The notes: generated from the sequence alone by a model not told the origin. DNA of 64,000 bases from an uncultured Clostridia bacterium (GCA_947630625.1 CANRIL010000010.1:1-64000), one strand, 5' to 3'; numbered from the stretch's first letter, positions 15,781-23,993 are shown. Numbers and translations: made by a program.

Positions 15781-16794
15781 ATGGCTGAAAAAAAGGAAAA
15801 GAAAAAAAAGAAATTCAATTGGTTCGGCATGTACAACCTTGAGGGCAAGGGAGTCGACAAAGATGAGCCCGATTTTATATCGGAGCCGACGTTTGGAAAC
15901 TTCTTTCGCCTGCTCGGTAGAAAGTGGAATACGCTCATCACGGTCAACCTGATGATGGTGTTCGGCAATTTTCCCATCTTCTTTTACTTCATATACCGCG
16001 CCGGTTATTTCGGGATAACGACATCAGCGCCGTATTTCCAGCAGTTTATCCCGCTCTACGGCGCCGCGATGTTTGAACATTCCCCCGTCGTCTCCGCGCT
16101 CTACGGGATTTTCGGCATACAGGTGCCGACGACGGTCAACACGCCGATGACGCTGCTCTTTTTGTGGCTGACGGCGCTTTTGTTCATCACATTCGGCCCC
16201 GTCAACGCCGGGATCACATACATCACGCGCGGAATGATGCGCGGCGAGCCTATCTTCCTCTGGTCTGATTTCTGGCACGCGATAAAGAAAAATTTCAAGC
16301 AGGCGCTCCCGATGGGGATCATCGACCTTGCGGGGCTGCTCCTTCTCGGCAACGACATCGTCTTTTTCTGGGGACATCTGACATCCTTCGGAATGTACAT
16401 GATGTTCTACGCGTCGATAATAATGTTCCTGCTCTTCTTCATTATGCGCTTTTACATGTACCACATAATGATAACGTTCGACCTGCCGCTTTATAAGATA
16501 TTCAAGAACTCAATTATTTTCACGCTTCTCGGCATAAAGCGCAACCTCATGGGGCTTCTCGGCTGCATAGTCGTGATCGCGCTGAACTACCTGATATTCG
16601 GAACGTATATTCCGGTCGGAATAGTCCTCCCGTTTGTGTTCACGCCAGCGCTCATGATGCTGATCGAGACTTACACCGCTTATCCGAAGATCAAGGAATA
16701 CATGATCGACCCGTATTACGGCGACTCTTCCGGCGGCTCGGACGAGGCGTCAGACGATGACAGCGAGGCGGACGAGGCTGAAACGTCCGAATAA
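15781..16794 (+). CDS. DUF624 (YesL-type) membrane protein
   Basis: 337 residues. The ATG at 15781 has AAGGAAG upstream; a longer open frame exists but has no ribosome-binding site. A Lys-rich N-terminus (KKEKKKKKFNWFGMYNLEGKGV) precedes about five to six membrane segments with the DUF624 signatures FFRLLGRKWNTLITVNLMMVFGNFP and GPVNAGITYITRGMMRGEPIFLWSDFW. The family is often near carbohydrate ABC transporters (YesL in Bacillus) but its role is unknown. The last 25 residues are an acidic Ser/Asp/Glu tail whose DNA also encodes, on the other strand, the tail of the convergent gene. Confidence 0.8.
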   Translation: MAEKKEKKKKKFNWFGMYNLEGKGVDKDEPDFISEPTFGNFFRLLGRKWNTLITVNLMMVFGNFPIFFYFIYRAGYFGITTSAPYFQQFIPLYGAAMFEHSPVVSALYGIFGIQVPTTVNTPMTLLFLWLTALLFITFGPVNAGITYITRGMMRGEPIFLWSDFWHAIKKNFKQALPMGIIDLAGLLLLGNDIVFFWGHLTSFGMYMMFYASIIMFLLFFIMRFYMYHIMITFDLPLYKIFKNSIIFTLLGIKRNLMGLLGCIVVIALNYLIFGTYIPVGIVLPFVFTPALMMLIETYTAYPKIKEYMIDPYYGDSSGGSDEASDDDSEADEAETSE

Positions 16795-17201
16795 GCACGC
16801 TTCACACCGAGCGCGCCGCGCAGCATACCGGCGCACATATACGCGGGTATAGATAAAAATCCCCACAGGACCGAGAATTGCAGGCATATCTGCCCCATCA
16901 GGTTCATTGAAAACCGGCTGTAATCCCAGACATCCCAGCCAAGCCAGATGTTGCAGATGCAGCCCGCGGCAAACTCCGCCGCCGTTATGAGCGCGGCTCC
17001 GCATAAAGCCCGGAACAAGAGCGAGCGGCGGCAATGCTTGTCGATCGCGTAAAGTCCGGCGAAACATATGCCGCCTGTAACGAGCATCGACGGGTGCGTG
17101 TATCCCCGAAACACCGTCTCGAGCGCGCCGTACATGACGCCGCCGAAAACGAAAGCCGACAGATATTCAAATACGGCAAGAAAACGTTTTGATATAGACA
17201 T
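16716..17201 (-). CDS. Putative ABC-transporter type IV (CmpB-like) membrane protein
   Basis: 161 residues from the ATG at 17201 with a full GGAGGTGAC ribosome-binding site. Four to five membrane segments carry the family pattern: FVFGGVMYGALETVFRGYTHPSMLVTGGICF and NIWLGWDVWDYSRFSMNLMGQICLQFSVLWGFLSIP, as in PF06541-type proteins. Despite the family name, no transport activity is established. The C-terminal 25 residues are Ser-rich and overlap the DUF624 coding sequence antisense over 79 bases (16716-16794). Confidence 0.78.
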   Translation of the reverse strand: MSISKRFLAVFEYLSAFVFGGVMYGALETVFRGYTHPSMLVTGGICFAGLYAIDKHCRRSLLFRALCGAALITAAEFAAGCICNIWLGWDVWDYSRFSMNLMGQICLQFSVLWGFLSIPAYMCAGMLRGALGVKRAYSDVSASSASLSSSDASSEPPEESP

Positions 17202-17439
17202 AAAAGTCACCTCCGGTTTGATTCTTGCCTCGGCGCGCGCCATTTATGCAGCGATATTCAGTTACTTTAAAACCGCCCTCATCGAAAGTGAAACGGGGCG
17301 GTTTTTGCATAGAGATCAAACGCCGCGCTTTACCGGCGCAAAAGAAATTTTCCCGCGCCGCTTTTTTGTGCGGGAATTTTCGTTCCGCTTTGCGCGTGTT
17401 TTATTTTAAAAAGGGGTTTATTTCGTGCGGCGTGTGTGG
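17202..17439. other. Intergenic region with two bidirectional hairpins
   Basis: AAAACCGCCC (17269-17278) pairs with GGGCGGTTTT (17296-17305) and is followed by T; it can terminate transcription in either direction. A second inverted repeat, AAATTTTCCCGC with GCGGGAATTTT, spans 17346-17381. No gene is seen between the CmpB-like gene and the RNA candidate at 17440. Confidence 0.6.
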
Positions 17440-17638
17440 TATAATTAATTCGTTATTCGACTGACTGAATTACCGCCGCAAATAAACTTTGTCCCCGCGA
17501 TTATGCGGGGCATGTCAAAAATAAAGCGTCCCCCCGTTAATTCCGCAAGGAATATCGGCACGCGCTATTGTTCTGCGGCGAAAATATAATAAAACCTCCG
17601 TGCGCAGAAGTTTTCTTCGCATGGCGCGTTTTTTTGAG
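17440..17638 (+). ncRNA. Candidate structured RNA or riboswitch before the racemase gene
   Basis: An extended -10 promoter (TGGTATAAT ending at 17445) is followed by a strongly structured 107-base element. P1 pairs CGCCGCA (17474-17480) with TGCGGCG (17574-17580). Inside are hairpin P2, CCCCGC/GCGGGG with a six-base loop (17493-17510), and P3, built from GCGT/ACGC, CCG/CGG and ATTCC/GGAAT closed by a GCAA tetraloop (17525-17563). An imperfect hairpin followed by TTTTTTT (about 17600-17637) looks like a terminator just before the racemase start. The arrangement fits an attenuating riboswitch or a small RNA. It does not match any riboswitch consensus that I can recall. Confidence 0.45.
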
Positions 17639-17649
17639 CGGTTTTACCC

Positions 17650-18408
17650 TTGAAAAAGAAAGGATGTGGTAATATTTCTGTCAGACCGAAAAAGACTCTC
17701 GGCATACTTGGCGGGATGGGACCTGCCGCGACAGTTCTGTTTTACCACCTCGTCACAAATCATACGCTCGCGCAGCGCGACAAGGACCATCTCAATATAA
17801 TCATCACGAGCCGCGCCGAAATTCCCGACCGCACGGATTTCATTCTCGGCAAAAGCGCTGACGACCCACTCCCGATGATGCTTGCCGACGCGCAGATGCT
17901 CGAACGCGCGGGCGTCGGCGTCATCGCCGTACCGTGCAATACGGCGCAGTTTTTCTGGGACAGGCTGACGGCCGGGATCAGCGTTCCGATTCTGAATATT
18001 GTCGACGAAACCGCCAACCACGCCGCGCGCCGGGGATTTCACCGTGCGGCGCTCCTTGGGACGGAAGGTACCGTTAAGGGCGAGCTTTACAAACGCGCGC
18101 TCGCCGAATACGACATCGAATGCCGCACGCCTGACCCCGAAGGACAGGCTCTCGTAAACTCAATAATATACGATTATGTCAAGGCAGGCGTCCCCGGCGG
18201 AGAGGTGCTGTTCTCCAAAGTCGCCGAAATGATGCTCGCGGACGGATGCGATTCAATAATACTCGGCTGCACCGAGCTGCCGCTCGCGTCCGTGCCCGAC
18301 CCGCGCATAATCGATTCGCTTGAAGTTCTCGCCTACCGCTCTATCGTCGAAGCGGGAGGCACGCCGAAGGGGTTTTCTCCCGAATTTATGTCTGCTTATG
18401 AAAAATAA
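17650..18408 (+). CDS. Aspartate/glutamate racemase family protein
   Basis: 252 residues of the Asp/Glu racemase superfamily. The pattern LGILGGMGPAATVLFYHLV is followed by the first catalytic cysteine in AVPCNTAQFF and the second in ILGCTELPL, so both halves of the two-Cys active site are intact and the protein is likely active. LGTEGTVKGELY between them is usual. Aspartate rather than glutamate racemase is more likely from the GGMGPAAT opening, but this is not certain. The start is unclear: TTG at 17650 keeps the frame, yet AAAGG lies inside the first codons. It directly precedes a DD-carboxypeptidase and a MurE-like ligase, pointing to D-amino acids for the wall. Confidence 0.85.
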   Translation: MKKKGCGNISVRPKKTLGILGGMGPAATVLFYHLVTNHTLAQRDKDHLNIIITSRAEIPDRTDFILGKSADDPLPMMLADAQMLERAGVGVIAVPCNTAQFFWDRLTAGISVPILNIVDETANHAARRGFHRAALLGTEGTVKGELYKRALAEYDIECRTPDPEGQALVNSIIYDYVKAGVPGGEVLFSKVAEMMLADGCDSIILGCTELPLASVPDPRIIDSLEVLAYRSIVEAGGTPKGFSPEFMSAYEK

Positions 18409-19414
18409 ATTAATTCAAATTATATCATTTATCATGTCCGCCCTCATCCTTTTCTCAGGCTGCACCTTAAGCAGGCGGCCTGTCGGAGACGAATCGCAGT
18501 CGCAGACAGTCAAAGAAAAGGAAACAAAGGCACCGCCTGAAACGGCAGCGGAAACGGGAACCGAAGCTCCGCCGGAGACGAAGGAACCGGAGGATGAATT
18601 AAGATTTTCAAAGGAACCGCTTGAGCTCGAATTGAACGCCACGCAGGCGTTCGTTTACGACACGAGCCGGGAGGAATTCCTCCTGCTCAAGGGACAAAGC
18701 GAGCCGCTATATCCCGCGAGCACGACAAAGCTTCTGACGATCCTTTACGCGATGACGCTTGTTGCGCCTGACGAGCTGATCACTCCCGGAGACGAGCTTT
18801 CGCTCGTCGGCGAATTCTCTACATACGCATACGTCAGGCCGAACCACACCCTGACGGCTGAAATGCTCGCTGAGGGCATGCTTCTCCCCTCCGGAAACGA
18901 TGCGGCGCACGTTCTCGCCGCTGCGGCAGGAAGAAAGCTCGCCGGGGACAGCGAGATGAACGGTGTCGACGCCGTAGGCGTCTTTATGGAGGGCATGAAC
19001 AAGTATGCCGCAGCGATTGGCATGAAGGGCAGCCACTTCGTCACGCCGGACGGATATCCGCACGACGACCACTATACAACCGCGGAGGATATGGCGATAG
19101 TCGCCTCGATGGCTGTCAAAAACAGCCTCATTATGAAATATGCCCGCATGCTTCGTGACGATGTCGTTTACGCGAGCGGTCACACGAACACATGGGTCAA
19201 CACGAATAAGCTGCTCGACCCTTACAGCGGATTTTATTCTCCCTACGCAACCGGACTTAAAACCGGCTCCGTCGGAGACGGAAACTACGCGCTCATAGCC
19301 ACAGCCGACATCGAAGGTGTGACTTACATCATAGGTCTTTTCACTGAGGAAGTCCCCAACAACCGCTATGTCGACGCGCTGGCAGTCATAAAAGCCCTGG
19401 AGGACAGGCTATGA
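18398..19414 (+). CDS. D-alanyl-D-alanine carboxypeptidase (S11) lipoprotein
   Basis: 338 residues from the ATG at 18398, overlapping the racemase gene by 11 bases. A lipobox (LFSGC, Cys 22) makes it a lipoprotein; residues 30-65 are a Glu/Thr/Pro linker. The penicillin-binding motifs are complete: SxxK as STTK (108-111), SGN (165-167) and KTG (288-290). It resembles DacF, trimming the terminal D-Ala from stem peptides. Most S11 enzymes use a signal peptide and a C-terminal amphipathic anchor; here the lipid anchor replaces the latter. It overlaps the MurE-like gene by four bases. Confidence 0.9.
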   Translation: MKNKLIQIISFIMSALILFSGCTLSRRPVGDESQSQTVKEKETKAPPETAAETGTEAPPETKEPEDELRFSKEPLELELNATQAFVYDTSREEFLLLKGQSEPLYPASTTKLLTILYAMTLVAPDELITPGDELSLVGEFSTYAYVRPNHTLTAEMLAEGMLLPSGNDAAHVLAAAAGRKLAGDSEMNGVDAVGVFMEGMNKYAAAIGMKGSHFVTPDGYPHDDHYTTAEDMAIVASMAVKNSLIMKYARMLRDDVVYASGHTNTWVNTNKLLDPYSGFYSPYATGLKTGSVGDGNYALIATADIEGVTYIIGLFTEEVPNNRYVDALAVIKALEDRL

Positions 19415-20892
19415 ATTTAGCAGACCTTTTTTACCCGCTTGGCATTTCAATTCCGGAAGGTCACTCAGAGCTTTTGATCGACAGTGTGGAGTACGACTCG
19501 CGCACGTGTACGGACGGCGCGCTTTTCGTCTGCCTGCGCGGCGCTTTCGAGGACGGGCACCGTTACGCGCGCGACGCATATGACAGAGGCTGCCGGGCAT
19601 TTGTCACAGAAGAACCTCTCGATCTGCCGGACGATGCCGCCGTTATCCTGACGGACAACACGCGCCGCATGCTCGCGCTCGCCTCGTCCGAGCTTTACGG
19701 CAGGCCTGCCGAAAAGCTGCACCTGATCGGGGTCACGGGCACAAAGGGGAAAACGACAACCTGTCACATGATATATACGGTCCTGAATGCTGCCGGTATT
19801 CCGACCGGCTACGTCGGCTCGACCGGGGTGATGTTTTCCGGCGTCCGCTCGTCAACTTTGCGGACGACTCCGGAATCGTCCGACCTGAATCTGTATTTTC
19901 ACAAGATGCTCGCGGCGGGGATAACGACGGTCGTCGTCGAGGTTTCCTCACAGGCGATCAAAAACGATCGCATTTACGGCTTGAAATTTGAGACTTGCGT
20001 CTATACGAACATCGCCCCTGACCATATCGGCGAGCATGAACACCCCACGTTCGAGGATTACCGCGCGTGCAAGGCGCGCCTTTTCTCGGATCACGAATGC
20101 GAGCTTATAATTTACAACGCCGACGACGAAAACGCCGCATATATGCTAGAAAACGCAGCTTCCCTCGCCGCTGCCGTCTCGATAAAGGACGAATCCGCCG
20201 AATACTACGGCTGCAACCTCGAAATGTGGCGCGACAGCGGCGCGCTCGGCGTAGATTTTTCGATGCGCTGCGGCGACTCCGAATATCATGTGCGGCTGAA
20301 AACGCCCGGAGATTTCAGCGTTTATAACGCGCTGCTCACGATCGGCGTCTGCCGCTGTTACAGCGTACCGTTTGAAAAGATAATCTCCGCTCTGGCGGAT
20401 GCCTCGCCTATCGGTCGATTCGAGGTCGTGGACGCGCTGCCGTATGCGACATTCATCATAGATTACGCGCACAACGAGCGCTCGCTGCGCGAAGCGCTGA
20501 CCGTTTTGCGCGGATACGGACCGTCGCGGCTTATAGTTCTTGTCGGCTGCGTCGGCGGGCGCACCTTCTCGCGCCGCGCCCCTGTCGGGAGCGCGATATC
20601 CGAGCTTGCCGACCTCTGCATACTCACCTCGGACGATCCGGGATTTGAAGACCCGATGGAGATCATACACGATATTTTAGAGGGCTTCGGCGACCGTGAT
20701 ACGCCGTTCGTCTGCATTCCGGACAGAGCAGAAGCGATAGAATACGCCGTGGAAGAGGCGCGCCCCGGCGACATTATCCTCTTTGCGGGAAAAGGACACG
20801 AAACATTCATTGTGATCGAAGGCGAGAACCGCCCGTTCTCCGAACGCGCCCTAATCCGTGCCGCCGCCTCAAAGCTGACCTCAAAAGCCTGA
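19411..20892 (+). CDS. MurE-like UDP-MurNAc-tripeptide ligase
   Basis: 493 residues, full length for MurE. The N-terminal domain has DSRTCTDGALFVCLRGAFEDGH; the ATPase domain has the P-loop GVTGTKGKTTT, TTPESSDLN, VEVSSQA and YTNIAPDHIGEHEH with the carbamylated-Lys region YRACKARLF; the C-terminal domain has IDYAHNERSLREAL and GKGHETF. The motif that selects the third amino acid, DNPR in diaminopimelate-adding enzymes, is here DDPG (TSDDPGFEDP), so the essential Arg is missing. The substrate could be another amino acid, or the enzyme could be a paralogue beside a standard MurE elsewhere. It is the third gene of a tightly overlapping set. Confidence 0.85.
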   Translation: MNLADLFYPLGISIPEGHSELLIDSVEYDSRTCTDGALFVCLRGAFEDGHRYARDAYDRGCRAFVTEEPLDLPDDAAVILTDNTRRMLALASSELYGRPAEKLHLIGVTGTKGKTTTCHMIYTVLNAAGIPTGYVGSTGVMFSGVRSSTLRTTPESSDLNLYFHKMLAAGITTVVVEVSSQAIKNDRIYGLKFETCVYTNIAPDHIGEHEHPTFEDYRACKARLFSDHECELIIYNADDENAAYMLENAASLAAAVSIKDESAEYYGCNLEMWRDSGALGVDFSMRCGDSEYHVRLKTPGDFSVYNALLTIGVCRCYSVPFEKIISALADASPIGRFEVVDALPYATFIIDYAHNERSLREALTVLRGYGPSRLIVLVGCVGGRTFSRRAPVGSAISELADLCILTSDDPGFEDPMEIIHDILEGFGDRDTPFVCIPDRAEAIEYAVEEARPGDIILFAGKGHETFIVIEGENRPFSERALIRAAASKLTSKA

Positions 20893-21051
20893 ACTTATGC
20901 CGCGCTTTGCGGTCACGTTTGTGGATCGCTTTTTCAGCGATAGTAAAATTTTGTTCTATCCAATTTTTGCGAAAATGCCTGACAGCACAGATTTTTGATC
21001 TCGCATAAATATCAAAAACCATGCGCGTCATGATGATTTGAATATAATAAT

Positions 21052-21084
21052 GACCGGAGCCGTGTGATCGACACAGCTCCGGTC
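21052..21084 (-). terminator. Terminator of the secE-rplA operon (possibly bidirectional)
   Basis: GACCGGAGC (21052-21060) pairs with GCTCCGGTC (21076-21084), extended inside by GTGT/ACAC. On the minus strand it follows the rplA stop by about 30 bases, with only a weak AT-rich tail; on the plus strand GCTTTT follows. The rest of 20893-21115 holds a short ATCGCT/AGCGAT hairpin (20925-20941) and no gene. Confidence 0.65.
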
Positions 21085-21115
21085 GCTTTTATATCGAACT
21101 ATTTTATCACCGATC

Positions 21116-21808
21116 TCAGCCGAGTCTTGCGGCGTTGATCTTGATGCCGGGACCCATCGTCGAAGCGATGACGCAGCTCTTGATGTACTGTCCCTTTGCA
21201 GCTGCCGGTTTAGCCTTTATTATGGCTTCCATAAGCGTCGAGAAGTTCTCTTCGAGCTTCTGGCTTCCGAAAGATGCCTTGCCTATCGGGCAGTGGATGA
21301 TGTTCGTCTTGTCAAGACGATACTCGATCTTACCTGCCTTGGCTTCCTTGATCGCTCTGCCGATATCCATCGTGACCGTGCCGGACTTCGGGTTCGGCAT
21401 GAGTCCCTTAGGACCGAGCACACGACCGAGACGACCGAGCATACCCATCATATTCGGCGTCGTTATAATAACGTCATAGTCAAACCAGTTCTCGCGCTGG
21501 ATCTTTTCGATCATGTCCTGGTCGCCGACGTAATCAGCGCCAGCCGCTCTTGCTTCGTCTGCCTTATCGTCTTTCGCGATAGCGAGAACGCGCACGGTCT
21601 TACCTGTGCCGTTCGGAAGGACGATGGCGCCTCTGACCTGCTGGTCAGCGTGACGGGAGTCAACACCGAGGCGAACGTGCAGTTCGATCGTTTCGTCAAA
21701 CTTTGACTTAGCGGTCTGGAGAACGAGATTTATAGCTTCGGACGCATCGTAAAGCTTCGAGGATTCGATCAGCTTTGCGCTTTCCTTATACTTCTTGCCC
21801 TTAAACAT
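21116..21808 (-). CDS. rplA: 50S ribosomal protein L1
   Basis: 230 residues, standard L1 length, with [24 protein letters not shown], the [29 protein letters not shown] segment and [32 protein letters not shown]1 binds 23S rRNA at the L1 stalk and can repress its own operon by binding the mRNA. It is the last gene of rpmG-secE-nusG-rplK-rplA, 16 bases after rplK; rplJ-rplL are not next to it. Confidence 0.98.
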   Translation of the reverse strand: MFKGKKYKESAKLIESSKLYDASEAINLVLQTAKSKFDETIELHVRLGVDSRHADQQVRGAIVLPNGTGKTVRVLAIAKDDKADEARAAGADYVGDQDMIEKIQRENWFDYDVIITTPNMMGMLGRLGRVLGPKGLMPNPKSGTVTMDIGRAIKEAKAGKIEYRLDKTNIIHCPIGKASFGSQKLEENFSTLMEAIIKAKPAAAKGQYIKSCVIASTMGPGIKINAARLG

Positions 21809-21824
21809 TTCGTCTCACCTCCGC

Positions 21825-22250
21825 TCAGTCCTCGACAACGACGCCCATGCTGCGCGCCGTGCCGGCGATCATGCTCATGGCTGCCTCGATGGAGCCCGCG
21901 TTCAGATCCTTCATCTTTGTCTCAGCGATCTGTCTGACCTGCTCGCGCTTGATCTTCGCAACCTTATTCTTATTCGGAACGCCGGAACCGGACTCGATGC
22001 CGCACGCCTTCTTGATGAGGACGGGCGCCGGGGGCGTCTTTGTGATGAACGTGAAGGAACGGTCAGCGTAAACCGTGATAACTACAGGGATTATAAGACC
22101 GATGTCGTTCTTCGTTCTTTCATTGAATTCCTTCGTGAAGTTCGGTATCGGAACGCCGTACTGACCGAGCGCCGGACCTACGGGCGGCGCGGGAGTAGCT
22201 TTCCCTGCGGGAAGCTGAAGCTTTATATAGCCCGTTATTTTCTTTGCCAT
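21825..22250 (-). CDS. rplK: 50S ribosomal protein L11
   Basis: 141 residues matching L11 throughout: [29 protein letters not shown] at the N-terminus, [15 protein letters not shown] and the C-terminal [11 protein letters not shown]. It binds the GTPase-associated centre of 23S rRNA and is needed for RelA activation. The nusG-rplK gap holds a hairpin (GGGAGAA/TTCTCCC, 22281-22310). A GGAGG ribosome-binding site precedes the ATG. Confidence 0.98.
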   Translation of the reverse strand: MAKKITGYIKLQLPAGKATPAPPVGPALGQYGVPIPNFTKEFNERTKNDIGLIIPVVITVYADRSFTFITKTPPAPVLIKKACGIESGSGVPNKNKVAKIKREQVRQIAETKMKDLNAGSIEAAMSMIAGTARSMGVVVED

Positions 22251-22328
22251 TTCTAATTTACCTCCTGTGTGGTGACGTGCGGGAGAATCACAGATTTAAA
22301 ATTTTCTCCCTCCCACTTTAAAGAAACC

Positions 22329-22865
22329 TTATTTCTTCCTTATGTGCTTTGTCTCCATCATGACGGGCATGTCTCGACCCGCATTCGAAATGATGACGGT
22401 GACGCTCGCGCCGTCCGGCGTGAAGGACTGGACTCTGCCCGCAAAATTGACGAAAGGTCCGTCGATTATATCGACCTCGTCGCCGACCTCGATCATCGAG
22501 CGCTCCGTATGAGACTCAAGATTGATCGCCGCGACTTCCTCATCGGTCAGCGGAACAGGCTTTGATCCGGGACCGACAAACCCTGTCACGCCCGTGATAT
22601 TGCGCACGATGTGCCAGCTCTCGTCGGTCATTATCATTTTTATGAGCACATAGCTCGGAAATATTTTTGATTCCGTCGTTCTTGTCTCATCCCCGTTTGT
22701 TTCGGTGACAGTCTCCGTCGGAACCACGGACTCGAAGATAAGGTGACCGAGTCCTCGGTTTTCAACAATTTTGTCAAGGTTCGCCTTGACCCTGTTCTCG
22801 TACCCGGAATAAGTATGCGCCACATACCAGCGTGGTCCGAGATTCATTTCGTTTATATCGCTCAT
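22329..22865 (-). CDS. nusG: Transcription termination/antitermination factor NusG
   Basis: 178 residues: the NGN domain (WYVAHTYSGYENRVKANLDKIV, IFPSYVLIKMIMTDESWHIVRNITGVTGFVG) binds the clamp of RNA polymerase, and the KOW domain (GDEVDIIDGPFVNFAGRV) contacts S10 or Rho. Between the first strands there is a small insertion (about residues 47-62, ETVTETNGDETRTTESK), common in Clostridia. Gene order secE-nusG-rplK is the conserved one. Confidence 0.97.
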   Translation of the reverse strand: MSDINEMNLGPRWYVAHTYSGYENRVKANLDKIVENRGLGHLIFESVVPTETVTETNGDETRTTESKIFPSYVLIKMIMTDESWHIVRNITGVTGFVGPGSKPVPLTDEEVAAINLESHTERSMIEVGDEVDIIDGPFVNFAGRVQSFTPDGASVTVIISNAGRDMPVMMETKHIRKK

Positions 22866-22878
22866 GACAGGGAACGCA

Positions 22879-23394
22879 TCAAATCGCAGTACCGATCGCG
22901 ACGATCAGGAGCGACAACAGATAATCTATAACTCCGAGAACTGCTGCGAACAGGACTATCGCAATTACGACGAGTATCGAATTCTTCAGCGTTTCGTGCG
23001 GGTTTGCCCAGACTATCTTTTTGAACTCGCTCTTGAATGATCTCCAAGTCTTCGCGGACTTCTCGCGATCACGCAGTGCCCAGATCGCAAATCCTATGAG
23101 GATAACGGCGACGATGATTATCGTTGCTATGCCGAAATGCGTTTTGTTCGTGCTGCTCGTGCTCGAACTGCTTGAGCCCGCTGCGGCAGTCGTTTCGGCT
23201 TCCGTTACAGCAGCGGTTCCGGTTTCTGTACCGGCATCCGTTCCGGCGTCTGTCCCGGCGTCAGTCGCAGCATCGGTGACCGCCTCGGTCCCCGTCTCCT
23301 CCGGCGTGTCCGCCAAAACGGTGACGAGCGAGAAGGAAAGCATTACCGCAAGCGAGATGACCGCCGCGAGTATCTTCCAAACGTTTTTCTTCAT
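22879..23394 (-). CDS. secE: Preprotein translocase subunit SecE with long N-terminal extension
   Basis: 171 residues, more than twice the usual Gram-positive SecE. The true SecE core is residues about 108-171: WRSFKSEFKKIVWANPHETLKNSILVVIAIVLFAAVLGVIDYLLSLLI, with the amphipathic helix and essential membrane segment. Ahead of it sit a signal-peptide-like segment (1-29), a low-complexity Thr/Ala/Glu/Ser stretch (30-85) with TDAGTDAG repeats, and an additional membrane segment (about 87-105). If the first segment is cleaved or inserted, the linker lies outside and the extra segment returns the chain to the cytoplasm. SecE stabilises SecY; what the extension does is unknown. It lies between rpmG and nusG. 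Confidence 0.92.
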   Translation of the reverse strand: MKKNVWKILAAVISLAVMLSFSLVTVLADTPEETGTEAVTDAATDAGTDAGTDAGTETGTAAVTEAETTAAAGSSSSSTSSTNKTHFGIATIIIVAVILIGFAIWALRDREKSAKTWRSFKSEFKKIVWANPHETLKNSILVVIAIVLFAAVLGVIDYLLSLLIVAIGTAI

Positions 23395-23412
23395 TTCCGT
23401 AATTCTCCCCGC

Positions 23413-23562
23413 TTACTTAGTTTCCCTGTGGAGAGTGTGCTTACGGCAGAAGCGGCAGTACTTGTTCATCTCAAGTCTGTCGGGAGTGTTTTTCTTGTTT
23501 TTCTTCGTGTCGTAGTTGCGCTGCTTGCATTCGGAGCAGGCGAGTGTTACTTTGACTCTCAT
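23413..23562 (-). CDS. rpmG: 50S ribosomal protein L33
   Basis: 49 residues, too short for many gene finders. The translation begins [17 protein letters not shown], keeps the ends YDTKKNKKN and [13 protein letters not shown], and has both CxxC pairs, so this is the zinc-binding (C+) form of L33. AGGAGGTG lies nine bases before the ATG at 23562. It is the first gene of the secE-nusG operon, the usual position in Firmicutes. Confidence 0.95.
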   Translation of the reverse strand: MRVKVTLACSECKQRNYDTKKNKKNTPDRLEMNKYCRFCRKHTLHRETK

Positions 23563-23689
23563 TCTTAGTCGGCACCTCCTGGTTTTTAGATATGTTTCGT
23601 ACCTCCCTCAAGCGGGGCGCGCCTTTATTCCCCGCTGCCGTGGCGCGGCATGCAGGCGCAAAAAAAGAGCCCTCCGCAGAGGTAGTGAA

Positions 23690-23719
23690 AGTATACCATA
23701 CGAAAGGAGCCCTTGTCAA
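23690..23719 (-). promoter_or_regulatory. SigA-type promoter of the rpmG-secE-nusG-rplK-rplA operon
   Basis: On the minus strand TTGACA (23719-23714) and TATACT (23695-23690) are 18 bases apart. The leader to rpmG is about 120 bases and starts with a small CCTC/GAGG hairpin followed by a run of T, which could act as an early attenuator. Confidence 0.8.
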
Positions 23720-23757
23720 GTATTATTTTGAAAAAAATCAGAGATATCCTGAAAAAT

Positions 23758-23993
23758 TGAGCAATCGCGCGGCTTTTTGCGCGCGGGCTTTGGTTGCGCC
23801 CTTGAAAAACAAGAAAAAATGAGGCAAGTCCGCGCGGCTTTTTGCATATTGGCTTGAGTCGCGCCTTTGAAAAAACAGGCAAGAATGCGGCACGCTCGTG
23901 CGGCTTTTTACGCAGACTTGAGTTACGCCTTATAAAAACAAGTAAGAATGAAGCACAATCGCGCTTATTTTGCGCGTGGGCTTTAGTTTTACG
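23758..23993. repeat. Four imperfect tandem repeats of 62-66 bases
   Basis: Copies begin at 23758, 23820, 23886 and 23949 (the last is partial). Each unit opens TG-(a/c)-GC(A/G), contains CGCGCGGCTTTTT or close variants, then a GGCTTTGGTTGCGCC-like segment, and ends in an A-rich run (AAACAAG-AAGAA). In copies 1 and 2 the GC-rich parts can pair as hairpins. No reading frame spans them. They fill the gap between the rpmG promoter and the aspS end. Confidence 0.75.

Noticed and set aside
17440-17638. 6S RNA or SRP RNA
   Set aside because: The element folds as a three-way junction, not a long rod with a central bubble, and the SRP domain IV sequence is absent.
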